A stretch of DNA of 64,000 bases from Megalobrama amblycephala. Its lineage: Eukaryota; Chordata; Actinopteri; Cypriniformes; Xenocyprididae. Made by a program: the position numbers and the translations under genes. Below the pieces are notes generated by a model. The model searched no databases, had not been told where the DNA came from, and worked only from the letters and a program-made list of their open reading frames with translations. Positions 52,786 to 64,000 of this stretch are shown here, in pieces; position 1 is the stretch's first letter; the number at the start of each line of letters is the position of its first letter. The stretch lies in contig NC_063066.1 in the NCBI RefSeq assembly GCF_018812025.1, positions 9,679,882-9,743,881 on the forward strand, read 5' to 3'.

Positions 52786-55700
52786 TCACGGCGAGCTGAG
52801 CTTCCGTGCTTTACGGTTCCCTGGGTCTGCAGAGAAGATAAGGCAGCATGGGTCATATGCAACAAGGAAACTTTTGTTTCTTCAGGGAACTACACTAAAC
52901 AGGCAGCGGATGTCCAGATAGACTCTCACCTCCAAGCCGGTTGGAGTGATTCTTGATGCTGTCTCCCAGAATGCCCTGTAGGTTGGCAGTAGGGATACGG
53001 CCTTCTTGTCTGCGACTCAGATTCTTCACCAACCTGTGACAGTTCATAACTGAACTGAATTTACACCAAACTAACATTTAAAGCCACTTTAATATTGAAC
53101 TACCATAAGCATTTTAAAGGGATAGTTCACCTGAAAATGATCCCATGATTTATTTACCCTAAAGCCATCCTAAGTGTATATGACTGTCTTCTTTGAGACG
53201 AACACAATTGGAGATCTATATATAAAAATATCGTTGCTCTTCCAAGCTTTATAATGGTAGTGAAGGGGGGCAAAAAAAATCATCCATCCATTATAAACAT
53301 AATCCATATGGCTCCAGGGGGTTAATAAAGGCCTTCTGAAGTGAGGGGCCTTCCGCGGTTTAAACAAATAAGGCTGTACAACATACTCAAGCTCCTCTTT
53401 TCTTATTTCGAAATCCTCCGACATTTCTCTTTAAAAATTATCGTTTTAGACTTCTAATTCTTGACCTGTGTTTTGTTTTGCTCTATCCTCTGTGCTTTCG
53501 CGTTCATCATTGCATCATATGTCAGGTCACAGGTTACTCTTCTGCTGCAAATCGATGCATCCGGTCATCTGCCGGAAGCCAGTTATTATAGATAAGTTTT
53601 AAATATGGATATTTTTCTTAAAAAAAAAAAAAATGCTTTGCTTCACTTCAGAAGGCCTTTATTAACTTAAGTATGGATTACTTTAATGATGGATGAATGC
53701 ATTTTTTTTTTTGGCTTCAAAATCTACAAAGCTTATGGAGTGCTTAAAAGCAGAAATGTGAATCTCATTTTTTGTTAAAGTGCTTGCATGAATTATTCAG
53801 TAATGCATGTGTTATTTGCCCTGTAAAGTTGTTAGTAAAAATGTGTTATTTGCCCTGTAAAGTTTTGCTTTATTCACAATTGAAATTGCCTTTTGAATTC
53901 CAATTCAATAACTGAATTTAAACTGAGGTAACAAACAGGTTCACATTTTGAATTTAAATGTTAAGAAGTAGAATTAAAATAAATTGAATTTCATATACAG
54001 TAACTGCAGTTTTTTAAAGGTGCCCTAGAATGTTTTTTCACAAGATGTAATATAAGTCTGAGGTGCCCCCTGAATGTGTCTGTGAAGTTTCAGCTCAAAA
54101 TACCCCATAGATTTTTTTTTATTAATTTTTTTAACTGCTTATTTTGGGGCATCATTAAATATGCGCCGATTCAGGCTGCGGCCCCTTTAAATCTCATGCT
54201 CCCTGCCCCCCGAGCTCTCGACTATAATACAGTGCATAAACAAAGTTCACACAGCTAATATAACCCTCGAATGGATCTTTACAAAATGTTCGTTATGCAT
54301 GCTGCATGCATGCTTCGGATCATGTGAGTATAGTATTTATTTGGATGTTTACATTTGATTCTGAATGAGTTTGATAGTGCTTCGTGGCTAAAGCTAACAT
54401 TACACACTGTTGGAGAGATTTATAAAGAATAAAGTTGTGTTTATGCATTATACAGACTGCAAGTGTTTAATAATAAAAAAATAGCGACGGCTCTTGTCTC
54501 CGTGAATATAGTAATAAACGATGGTAACTTTAACCACATTTAACAGTACATTAGCAACATGCTAACGAAACATTTAGAAAGACAAATTTACAAATATCAC
54601 AAAAAATATCATGTTATCATGGATCATGTCAGTTATTATTGCTCCATCTGCCATTTTTCACTATTGTTCTTGCTTGCTTACCTAGTCTGATGATTCAGCT
54701 GTGCACAGATCCAGACGTCCTGCCCTTGTCTAATGCCTTGAACATGAGCTGGCATATGCAAATATTGGGGGCGTACATATTAATGATCCCGACTGTTACG
54801 TAACAGTCGGTGTTATGTGGAGATTCGCCTGTTCTTCGGAGGTCTTTTAAACAAATGAGATTTACATAAGAAGGAGGAAACAATGGTGTTTGAGACTGTA
54901 TGTCATTTCCATGTACTGAACTCTTGTTATTCAACTGTGCCAAGGTAAATTCAATTTTAAATTCTATGGCACCTTTAACAAGTAAAGCAACTTGTGTTGA
55001 ATTTAATTCTTTAATTCTGAATTTTGCCACAAAACCTTTCCCCAACCCTTGTTGAAATTGTTCTTTTTGATAATGGGACTACATTTCTCAACACATTTTT
55101 TTAACACATTGAAAGAATCAAATTCACGATTCTATTGAGTTTAATGTGATAGTTCACCCTGAAATGAAAATTCTGTCATCATTTACTCACCCTCATGTTG
55201 TTTAAACCTGTGCTTCTTCTGTGGAACACAAAAGATGATGTTTTTAATCAATGTTGATTTTTAATCAACTACTGATTTGGACAAACAAACATTGAGGCAT
55301 TTCTCAAAGTATCTTCTTTTGTTTTCTGCATAAGAAAGTAAATTGTACAGATTTGGAATAACATGAGGATGACAGAAATTTCAATTTTGTATGAACTATC
55401 CCTTTAAGTTGCATTTCACCCAGAACATTCCTTTATGTCCCCCTCACATCACTCACCACTGGCCATCATTTTCCTCATGCTGTAGTTGTATGACATCACC
55501 ACACTTAATGATCAAGTTATCCAGCCCGGTTTTCCTCCAGTCGACAAAGGCCCTGTATCTGCCTGGAACCTAAAACAAACAGATGAACAAGTGAAGGTTT
55601 TAAAAAAACATGCGTCACCCTACACAAGTTACCACATCTGAAATAAGTAAATGAGTGTGGGATGTCTCACCAGATGGGAGGCGTCCTCCTCCTCAGTGTC

Positions 55701-58639
55701 AGACGGGTTAGAGAGGCTGTTTGCTGCACTCCAGTCCTCCAGACCTTCACAGATATCTACAGAATAAGGTGCACCCGGCCAGCCTACACAAACACACCGC
55801 ATGCTTCAGTATAAACCCTTGCATTCTGATTCATGAAATACTCAGAATTCAATATATAGTGTCTGATTAACCCAACTGATGCTGACAGCCTGCGCCAGCT
55901 TAGACAACATGTATCTGGGTGAAGAAATCACATGCTTCTTCATGTTTACTCTTTGTGTGTGAAATTTGTGGTGATGGGGATGATGGTTTTACATTGAGAG
56001 TGATGTCTAGAATCAAGTAAAACAGTAAGAATTACACTTTAACTATGCTGCTTTGGAAGTGTTTATAAGTATATGTTGGTAAGTACTTAAAATGAAGTTT
56101 GCACAAAGAGACCACATGCATTTTGTTGGCCTAACACATTCACGTCTGCATTTGTATACTTAAATGGCACAGTTAAGTGTGTACAGTATGTGCAGGTGTT
56201 TAATTAGTACTCACTGCGTCTGTTGCGCTGGTGCTGGCTAGAGCAGCTGAACGGATCTGGACTGCTGTGGCCTGACTCAGTCCCCTCTGAGCTGACTGAC
56301 GCTCTTTGCTGTTTGCTGTGGGATAAGAGCAGAGCATGAAGTAAATAAACAATCATTCACGCAAACACCATCTCTTATACATGAAACAGGAGCCAAACCA
56401 GCCATCAGCTCAGCACAAACCATATAAGAAGCTGGCAGATATGGACAGATGGCAGTAATTTTCATGATTCTTTCATTACAGACGTGCTGATAAGAAAATG
56501 AAGTGAAAATAAAGAGTCTTGATTTGTCGAGATACGACTCAACAGGCTAAGCTGGTTAGCATATCTGTCTTGATCTCAAAAAAAGGCCTGTCTTCAAAGC
56601 GTTGTTCAACAGCCAAAAACAATGGAGTCAAACCAAACTCTTCTGGTGTTCTCTTTTGTTTGCATGTCATGCAAAACAGATGCAGAGATGAGCTGGTAAA
56701 GCATCTGCCTGTTATACTGATGAGCAGGGAACTGCTGGTGAGGTGTGTATGGAAGGGACGGCGATGGTGGGTAAAATGTGGCCGTAGCAGCCCTGTATGT
56801 GACGGAGCACAGATCGGATCGGCCCCCCCTCCCGCCTGCTTTACCACTGAGCGTCACTGTCGCTGGGAGGGGCGAGTGAGGCGTGGGCTCCGAGCGCGAA
56901 GGCACACACACACGCCCCCCGACAGGGACACAAGGTCCAGGTGGGGAAGGCAGCCCTTAAGAACGCCACGGGAAGGCCGCACGGCCCTGTGGGAGGACAG
57001 GCAACCACACACAGCGGCTTCATCCCCATCATCATCATCATCAGAAATTTTTTCAAACACTTTTACTTAGGATTTGTTCAAATGAAACAATCTGAATGTG
57101 TATGGGTTTCGTATATACAAATACAAGAAATATGTCAGGCTTACACACAAGGTCCAGAATTAACACTCGCGAAACACCAAATTAGAGTAAAAATGGTTGG
57201 CCAGTAACTTTTTTAGAAACTGCAACATTATATGATTTAAGTCAAATTCTAATAATGATAATCTGACCTTCACTGATGTTAGTGACGACCGATTCAAATC
57301 TACTATGTATATACACTGAACATAATTATAAACGCAACACTTTTGTTTTTGCCCCCATTTTTCATGAGCTGAACTCAAAGATCTAAGACTTCTTCTGTGT
57401 ACACAAAAGGCCTATTTCTCTCAAATATCTGTCTAAATCTGTGTTAGTGAGCACTTCTCCATTGCCGAGATAATCCATCCACCTCACAGGTGTGGCATAC
57501 ATTCCACAGGCCACAATCAACAACCTGATCAACTCTATGCGAAGGAGATGTGTTGCACTGCGTGAGGCAAATGGTGGTCACCCCCATTTCACTGGTGGTC
57601 ACTGGTGGTTTTGTGTGCATAGAAAAAGCTCATGAAAATGGGGGCAAAAACATTGTGTAGCATTTATAATTTTGTTCAGTGTATATATATATATATATAT
57701 ATACACAGTACAGTCCAAAAGTTTGGAACCACTAAGATTTTTAATGTTTTTAAAAGAAGTTTCGTCTGCTCACCAAGGCTACATTTATTTAATTAAAAAT
57801 ACAGTAAAAACAGTAATATTGTGAAATATTATTACAATTTAAAATAACTGTTTTCTATTTAAATATATTTCACAAAGTAATTTATTCCTGTGATGGCAAA
57901 GCTGAATTTGCAGCATCATTACTCCAGTCTTCAGTGTCACATGATCCTTCAGAAATCATTCTAATATGCTGATCTGCTGCTCAAGAAACATTTAATGTGT
58001 ACAATTGTACAAAATATTTGTGTACAATATTTTTTTTCAGGATTATTTGATGAATAGAAAGTTCAAAAGAACAGTGTTTATCTGAAATCTAATCTTTTGT
58101 AACATTATAAATGTCTTTACTGCCACTTTTGATTGATTTAATGCATCCTTGCTGAATAAAAGTATTCATTTCTTTAATTTCTTTTCAAAAAAATAAAAAT
58201 AAAAATTCTTACTGACCCCAAACTTTTGAACGGTAGTGTATAATGCTACAGAAGCTTTGTATTTCAGATAAATGCTGTTCTTTTGAACTTTCTATTCATC
58301 AAGGAATCCTGAAAAAAAAAGTACACAACTGTTTTCAACATTGAAAATAATCATAAATGTTTATTGAGCAGCAAATCAGCATATTAGAATGATTTCTGAA
58401 GGATCATGTGATACTGAAGACTGGAGTAACGATGCTGAAAATTCAGCTTTGCATCACAGGAATAAATTACTTTGTCAAATATATTTAAACAGTACCCAGT
58501 TATTTTAAATTGTAATAATATTTCACAATATTACTGTTTTTTACTGTATTTTTAATTAAATAAATGTAGCCTTGGTGAGCAGACGAAACTTCTTTTAAAA
58601 ACATTAAAAATCTTAGTGGTTCCAAACTTTTGGACTGTA

Positions 58640-58723
<84 letters not shown>

Positions 58724-60072
58724 ATATATATAGTTGTACTCAAAGGTTTACATACCCCTTTCAGAATCTGCAAATTGTTAATTAATTTAACAAAATAATA
58801 GGGATAATGCAAAATGTGTGTTCTTTTTTATTTAGTACTGTCCTGAATAAGATATTTTGCATAAAAGATATTTACATATAGTCAAAAAATAGCTGAATTT
58901 CTAAAAATGACCCCGTTTAAAAGTTTACATACCCTTGATTCTTAATACTGTGTGTGGTTACCTGGATGATCCACAACTGTTTTTATGTTTTGTGATGGTT
59001 GTTCATGAGTCCCTTGTTTGTCCTGAACAGTTAAACTGCCCAATGTTCTTGAGAAAATCCTCCAGGTCCTGCAAATTCTTCAGTTTTCCAGCATCTTCTG
59101 CATATTTGAACCCTTTTCAGCAGTGACTGTATGATACTGAGAACCATCTTTTCACACTGAGGACAAATGAGGGACTCAAACACAACTATTAAAAAAGGTT
59201 CAAACATTCACTGATGCTCCAGAAGAAAACATGATGCATTAAGAACCAGGGGTGAAAACTTTTTGAACAAGATGAAGATGTCCAAATTTGTCTTATTTTG
59301 TTTAAATATATATTTTTTTCATTTAGTACTGCCCATCGGAAGCTACAGAAGATACTCACATGTTTCCCGAAAAACAAATTAAGTAAAATTTATCTTGATC
59401 TTCAAATTCAAAAAGTTTTCACCCCCCCGGCTCTTAATGCATCGTGTTTCCTTCTGGAGCATCAGTGAATGTTTGAACCTTTTTTAATAGTTGTGTTTGA
59501 GTTCATCAATTGTCCTCAGTGTGAAAAGATGGATCTCAAAATCACACAGTCACTGCTGGAAAGGGGTCAGGACAAACAAGGGACTCATGAACAACCATCA
59601 CAAAACATAAAAACAGTTGTGGATCATCCAGGTAACCACACACAGTATTAAGAATCAAGGGTATGTACATTTTTGAACGGGTCATTTTTAGAAATTCAGC
59701 TATTTTTTGACTATATGTAAACATCTTTTATGCAAAATATCTTATTCAGGACAGTACTAAATAAAAAAGAACACACATTTTGCATTATCCCTCTTATTTT
59801 GTTAAAATAATTAACATTTTGCAGATTCTGCAAGGGGTATGTAAACTTTTGAGCACAACTGTATATGTATTTAAAATGTAAAATAATGGTTTTCTAAATA
59901 TGTAATTTATTCCTGTGATGGCAATTACTCCATTACAGTCACTTATGTAACAGTATAAATGTCACCTTTGTTCATATTGAGTCCTTGCTGAATTAAAGTA
60001 TTAATTTCTTTCAAAATAATAATAAAAAAAAAATTACTGACCTCAAACTTTTGAATAGTAGTGTATATACAA

Positions 60073-60137
<65 letters not shown>

Positions 60138-63100
60138 GTAATATCATTTAAATAATATAACAATGTAATATGAATATGATGTACACAAACAATACAATTC
60201 CATGGCCCTGTATTTTTATGGCAGGCAAACTTTCTCAATTCACAAAAGCTGCATATAATTAAAAAGAAGAAGTAGTTAATTTTGGACCCTGCTTACACAT
60301 CATTTGAATTGCTAAAGCGGGGAGGGTACTATAAAAGCTATTGGTGGGATTCTGGGAAGGAAGTGTCATGTGAGAAATCTAACGGCTAAAAGCAGCAAAA
60401 AAGCTGGTCTAAGCAAAGGATCAAGAGTGATTGGTGAGTGTTGAATATGAGGGTTCAATCTACAGTTTTGCACACTAGTGGATTCTTACCTCACTGAGAG
60501 GGGCGGAGACATCTGCATCTGCTCTGAGACTGCAGCAGAGTGACACAACTCCTCTGGACCAATGAGAGAAGATGACAGATTACTCAGAGTACTTGTGGAG
60601 GAATCATAATGGCATTTTATCATGAGAAATGTGTTGAAACCTTTGAGTTGTTTCTGCTGGTTGGTTAGGATCTTTCTGATCTCGTTCAGCCAGGCGATCT
60701 TCACCTCCACTGTGGGAGCCTATGAGAAGTTTTTGCATATCAACGGTACAGGTAAATAATAGTAATAATGGTCACTGTCCATTAAATAATATCTCATTCA
60801 CTTTAATGGTACAGAAAAAATACCTCACATTTACAAATTGATTAATTTAATATGATCAGACTGAAATTACATTCATTTTTGGATTAACTGTCAATTTAAA
60901 CATTCTTACCTGTATCACATAGACTTCCTCTCTGCCACTGTACCAGATCTCAAACTTTTTCACATCTCCTTTAACGTTCTCCGTAATTCCTACTGCACTC
61001 ATCTGCATCATAAACACACCATTTTATATTCACAGATACAGTTCATATCCTATAACATCCTGTGATGTACAGTAGAATAATATTTTAAAAACATGGAAAG
61101 GATAAGCAAACAGGCTGACAGACGGCGATGCATGCACATGTGATGCTGCCAGGGCTTTCTGGGATTGTATATGTGCTCACAGCAGGAAGTGTGCCGTACC
61201 TTAAGACAGTGCTTGAAGCTGTAGGAGGGCGTTTTGTCAGCGTTCTCTCCGTGTTCCTCCCGCCGCTTGCAGAAGAGAAGCGCGTGCTCATGCAGGAACA
61301 GGTGTCGCTGCATTGGCTTGAAGCGGGCCAGTTCTTTCACGCGGGTCGGACCCTTCTTATGACTAATCCACACACTGAAGGAGCCCTGCATTAGCACACG
61401 GCCCAGATCGCTGAGATCACCCTGCAACGAACAACATGTTAACTACGCATTTACACACACAGACACTCAACCTCGCACACACTCACTTTAAGTTGGCAAA
61501 AATGTCACCTCATATCCAGTGATGGCAATCTGGTGCATTGAGTCATTGACTGACTTCAGCAGGTCCAGCATGGCTGCTAGCGCCCCCTGCAGTTCAGAAA
61601 CTCTCTCACAGCCTGAGCTGTACTTCAGAAGCTCCTATTATCAGACACACATACAATTCCTGATTTAATGGACAAAAAGATGCTTGCTAGTGTTATTTTA
61701 GGCTTTATTTTAGTTTTATTATAGATTTATTAATGGGTTAGTTCACCCAAAAATAAAATGTCTTTCACCCTGATGTCGTTCCAAACCCGCAAGATCTTCA
61801 TTCATCTTCGGAACGCAAATTAAGATTTTTTTGATGAAATCCGAGAGGTTTTTTATCTCCCTTAGAAAGCAACGAAATTACCACATTCAAGGTCCAGAAA
61901 AAGGTCCAACCTAAATGTAATGAAGCAATGAGAATACTTTTTGTGCGTAAAAACAAAACCAAAATAACGACTTTATTCAACAATTTACTTCTACCCTGTC
62001 AGTCTCCTACACAGCTGACACAGTGAATGCAGCACAGCGCTTCCGTGTTTCCGTCCGAACGCCGGTTCAGTATTGGCCAACGGGGTAGAAGGAAATTGTT
62101 GAATAAAGTCGTTATTTTTGTTTTGTTTTTTCGCACAAAAATAATTCTCGTCACTTCATAACTTTAAGGTTAAACCACTGTAGTCACGTTGACAATTGTA
62201 ATGATGTCTTTACTACTTTTCTGGACCTTGAATGTGATAATTTCAGGTTTTATATGGGAAATTAAAAAAAAAAAAACTCTTGAATTTCATCAAAAATATC
62301 TTAATTTTTGTTCTGAAGATAAACAAAGGTCTTAGGGGTGGAAAGACATGACGGTGAGTAATTAATGACAAATTTCATTTTTGGGTGAACTAACCCTTTA
62401 ATATTTTGAATGAGCTTTTATTTTTATATTTATACTTTTTGTAAAGTACAAATATAAATATTTTTATTATAACTTAATCTAGAATACTTTGGAATACTAA
62501 AAAGTATGTAATACACACACACAAAAAAGTTTTTCTCACAATTCTGACTTTTTTCTCAGAATTGCAGAATTGCAAGTTGCAATTGCGAGTTATAAAGTCA
62601 GAATTCTGAGATATAAACTTGCAATTTCCCAGTAAAAAAGTCTGAATTGCAAGAAAAGAAGTCAGAATTGTGAGATTTCTCGCAATTGCAAGAAAAAAGT
62701 CAGAATTGCAAGTTTTTAATCATGCAGTTCTGACTTTATAACTTGCATTTATGAGTTTATATCTCGCAATTCTGAGAAAAAAGTTCAGAACTTTAAGATG
62801 CCAACTCGCAATTGCCAGGAAAAAGTCCGAATTGTGAGATAAAAAGTTGCAATTACCATTTTTTACAGTTACAAGGGACTCACAAACAACTATCGTAAAA
62901 CATGAAAATAGTCGTGGATTATCAGGTAATGACAGGACAGTTCAGATTCAAGGGTATATACATTTTTGAATGGGGCAATTTTTATAAATTCAGTTACTAC
63001 ACCTTGCTAGTAACGGTTGGACACCTTTTGCCTTCAGAACTGCCCAAAGTCTGCCAAGAAAATATCCCTAACACCATTAAACCACCAGCAGCAGCCTGAA

Positions 63101-63859
63101 CTGTTGATGCAAGGCAGGATGGATCCATGCTTTCATGTTGTTTATGCTAAATTCAGGCGTAAATAACTTGAGCAGTTGAACAGGTGTATCTAATAAAGTG
63201 GCTGGTGAATGTATTTCCTGGAGGACTAAAATGACACAAGATTGCAGGGTGATATGATACCAATTACAGCTCACATGAACCATATCCCAGACCACTTTTC
63301 AGGCATACAGAGAAGCAATTTTCTGGTCAAACGGACTCGGCACCAAAATATGTAGTATGAAAACATCTCAAATGCACATTTGTATTCAGCTGAAGTTCAC
63401 ACCTTTAATAGGAGTTGATATTTCGTAAGGCGCTGAACTGGTTTCAGCAGGTATGAGTCAAGAGCAAGTTTGTGTTCCAGCTTCTTTTGGCACTCCTGAA
63501 ACACAAAGCACACATCTCAGAATTTTTTTCTAGACACATGCCAGTGAGCTGCAAGTGATTTTATAGATGGAGATAGTCTTTAATACCTGGAAGAATGGAC
63601 AGTCAGAGAACTGCCTCCATAAGGACTCAGATCGAGGTTTGTTCTGACAGTAACATTCATATAAATGGAAATGGTCTTTCTGAAAATAGACAGATTTTTT
63701 ATGTTAGATCTGTTTTGTGAAAACAAAAAAAGAAAGACATTGAAAACTAACCTTAAATTATTCTCATATGGTGTTTTAAACTTCCTCACCCGTTCCAGAA
63801 AACACGCCCCAACTGCCTCTGGGCTCTCCAGACAGCTTTCCAAATCATGTAGGAAGACT
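52786..63859 (-). CDS. mcf2: MCF2/DBL-family Rho guanine-nucleotide exchange factor, 3' part (12 coding exons)
   Basis: Cytoplasmic GEF that activates Rho/Cdc42-type GTPases. Exons in transcript order: 63790-63859, 63587-63679, 63403-63495, 61509-61634, 61200-61421, 60910-61002, 60490-60719, 56215-56315, 55671-55783, 55457-55569, 52930-53033, 52786-52826 (stop at 52786-52788). All joins are GT-AG and in frame, giving 465 residues. The DH C-terminal half is shown by [20 protein letters not shown] and [13 protein letters not shown]. The PH domain starts at LMQGSFSVW, passes through [14 protein letters not shown] and GITENVKGD, and ends at [11 protein letters not shown] Ser/Glu-rich linker follows, then an SH3 split over two exons ([11 protein letters not shown]...GDVIQLQ, then W-L-V-K-N), ending in a short basic tail, RKARKLSSP. 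The SH3 resembles that of MCF2L, but the neighbour and its orientation match human F9-MCF2. The start codon and the CRAL-TRIO/spectrin part lie beyond the window. Confidence 0.87.
53116..53740. mobile_element. Foldback element in the last mcf2 intron but one
   Basis: Starts AAAGGGATAGTTCACCTG. Its arms share AAGGCCTTCTGAAGTGA (about 53330) and its complement TCACTTCAGAAGGCCTTTAT (about 53645). The right end is degenerate. It lies in the intron between 52930-53033 and 55457-55569. Confidence 0.6.
54018..54974. mobile_element. TTAA-flanked MITE (AGGTGCCCTAGAATG family) in an mcf2 intron
   Basis: Ends are AGGTGCCCTAGAATG after TTAA (54014-54017) and ATTCTATGGCACCT before TTAA (54975-54978). 957 bp, no transposase frame. 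Confidence 0.78.
55147..55402. mobile_element. Short foldback MITE in an mcf2 intron
   Basis: ATAGTTCACCCTGAAATGAA at the left and GTATGAACTATCCCTTTAA at the right, with TGACAGAA/TTCTGTCA motifs in both arms. Confidence 0.65.
56720..57060. other. GC-rich, CpG-rich patch in an mcf2 intron, function unknown
   Basis: About 340 bp of GC-rich sequence in the intron between 60490-60719 and 56215-56315. On the minus strand it contains CCTCCCACAG (acceptor-like) and, about 140 bp later, CAGTG|GTAAAG (donor-like). Short open frames cross it in both strands, none recognised. It could be an alternative exon, an intronic promoter or a fragment of another element. Confidence 0.4.
57314..57681. mobile_element. 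Internally deleted Tc1/mariner element in an mcf2 intron
   Basis: Inverted ends CACTGAACATAATTATAAAC and GTTCAGTG, each flanked by TA; inner ends CCCCCATTTTTCATGAGCT / AGCTCATGAAAATGGGGG. A remnant (TCAACTCTATGCGAAGGAGA) can encode [17 protein letters not shown], reading like the tail of a transposase. Confidence 0.75.
57711..58637. mobile_element. TA-flanked foldback element (CAGTCCAAAAGTTTGG family)
   Basis: Ends CAGTCCAAAAGTTTGG and CCAAACTTTTGGACTG, with TA on each side. The two arms of about 300-450 bp pair through CCTTGGTGAGCAGACGAAAC and the ATCATTCTAATATGCTGAT segment. Parts of the same family recur at 8.1, 41.5, 43.5 and 59.9 kb. Confidence 0.82.
58640..58716. repeat. TA microsatellite, about 75 bp
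   Basis: Uninterrupted TA dinucleotides between two TA-flanked elements; simple repeat. Confidence 0.95.
58731..59862. mobile_element. TA-flanked foldback element (GTTGTACTCAAAGGTTTACA family)
   Basis: Arms meet near 59280. The left end GTTGTACTCAAAGGTTTACA pairs with TGTAAACTTTTGAGCACAAC at the right. Inner segments such as CCTGGATGATCCACAACTG (58960) and its complement (59620) are also inverted. No transposase frame. Confidence 0.8.
59880..60065. mobile_element. Fragment of the CAGTCCAAAAG foldback family
   Basis: TTTATTCCTGTGATGGCAAT and TTACTGACCTCAAACTTTTG match the arm of 57711-58637. Confidence 0.6.
60077..60132. repeat. AT microsatellite
   Basis: About 28 AT dinucleotides in an mcf2 intron. 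Confidence 0.95.
61734..62397. mobile_element. TTAA foldback element in an mcf2 intron
   Basis: Left end TGGGTTAGTTCACCC after TTAA (61730-61733). Right end GGGTGAACTAACCCT before TTAA (62398-62401). Arms mirror each other through ATAACGACTTTATTCAACAA and its complement. Same family as 10356-11904. Confidence 0.78.
62528..62860. repeat. Degenerate minisatellite of GTCAGAATTG/GCAATT units
   Basis: Irregular alternation of TCTGACTTTTT, CAGAATTGCAAG, GTTATAAAGTCAGAATT and their complements over about 330 bp. Repetitive, without coding content. Confidence 0.75.
62871..62997. mobile_element. Fragment of the 58731-59862 foldback family
   Basis: GGACTCACAAACAACTATCG ... GATTCAAGGGTATATACATT matches 59579-59705. 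Confidence 0.65.
62998..63219. mobile_element. Internally deleted Tc1/mariner-like element
   Basis: Starts TACACCTTGCTAGTAACGGT and ends AACAGGTGTATCTAATAAAG then TGGCTGGTGA, the two termini of a fish DNA transposon family. Only a short internal segment (GCAAGGCAGGATGGATCCAT) is kept. Confidence 0.65.
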
Positions 63860-63939
63860 CTGGAGCACAAAAGACACAAGTCACACACTTTGGCAACAGT
63901 GTTTCAGAAGCTCCTTTGAAAATCTACCTTGTTCAATAT

Positions 63940-64000
63940 TTAAAGGTCCCGTTTTTCATGGTTTTTTGAAGCTTTGATTGTGTTTATAGTGTGCAATATA
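63940..64000. mobile_element. Start of another AGGTCCC-family MITE, cut by the window end
   Basis: TTTAAAGGTCCCGTTTTTCA and the following GAAGCTTTGATTGTGTTTAT match 21678-21740. It lies in an mcf2 intron. Confidence 0.75.

Noticed and set aside
56519..57070. 183-codon plus-strand frame over the GC-rich patch
   Set aside because: No domain, arbitrary start in AT-rich intron, opposite to mcf2; kept only as an unexplained patch.
58500..58812. Frames encoding alternating Ile-Tyr
   Set aside because: Translation of the TA microsatellite.

Overview
The window reads as ray-finned fish nuclear DNA, most likely from a cyprinid. It is AT-rich, its genes have introns, and its intergenic and intronic space is packed with short foldback (MITE-like) DNA elements of types abundant in carp and zebrafish relatives, plus a Tc1/mariner relic, hAT-like elements and a full-length DIRS retrotransposon. 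Nothing bacterial is present (no operons, ribosome binding sites or CRISPR arrays).

Three protein genes are recognisable, and together they form the vertebrate block FGF13 - F9 - MCF2 (human Xq27). (1) At 13559-13607, minus strand, there is one isolated coding first exon of fgf13 (the 1V type). Its partner exons lie outside the window. (2) At 37780-42687, plus strand, there is a complete eight-exon coagulation factor IX gene. The splice phases close exactly and give a 500-residue protein: signal peptide, propeptide, Gla domain, two EGF domains, a long activation peptide and a trypsin-like protease with an intact triad. (3) At 52786-63859, minus strand, are the last 12 coding exons of an MCF2/DBL-family Rho GEF: the end of the DH domain, the PH domain, a linker and a C-terminal SH3. 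Its 5' part runs off the right edge. F9 and mcf2 are tail to tail, as in human Xq27.

Region by region. 1-9.4 kb is mostly unrecognised sequence with a TTAA-flanked element, a Tc1-type transposon inside a TIR element, and element fragments. 9.4-12.0 kb is a four-level nest of foldback elements, three of them flanked by TTAA. 12-17 kb holds the fgf13 exon and otherwise unassigned low-repeat sequence. 17-25 kb is a series of MITEs, several nested, including a 180-bp-arm palindrome whose arms differ at one position. 26.86-31.69 kb is a 4.8-kb tandem satellite with a monomer of about 72-80 bp. 34.2-36.1 kb is a TTAA foldback split by a hAT-like element. 37.8-42.7 kb is F9, with a 980-bp hAT-like insertion in intron 3 and three copies of a small palindromic element in introns 5 and 7. 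43.4-45.2 kb is more nested elements. 45.67-51.50 kb is a 5.8-kb, apparently intact DIRS element coding on the minus strand, inserted in an older foldback element. 52.8-63.9 kb is mcf2, with introns full of foldback elements and AT microsatellites.

Functionally, F9 is the secreted clotting zymogen; mcf2 is a cytoplasmic Rho/Cdc42 exchange factor; fgf13 encodes an intracellular FGF-homologous factor. They are linked by ancestral neighbourhood, not by a shared pathway.
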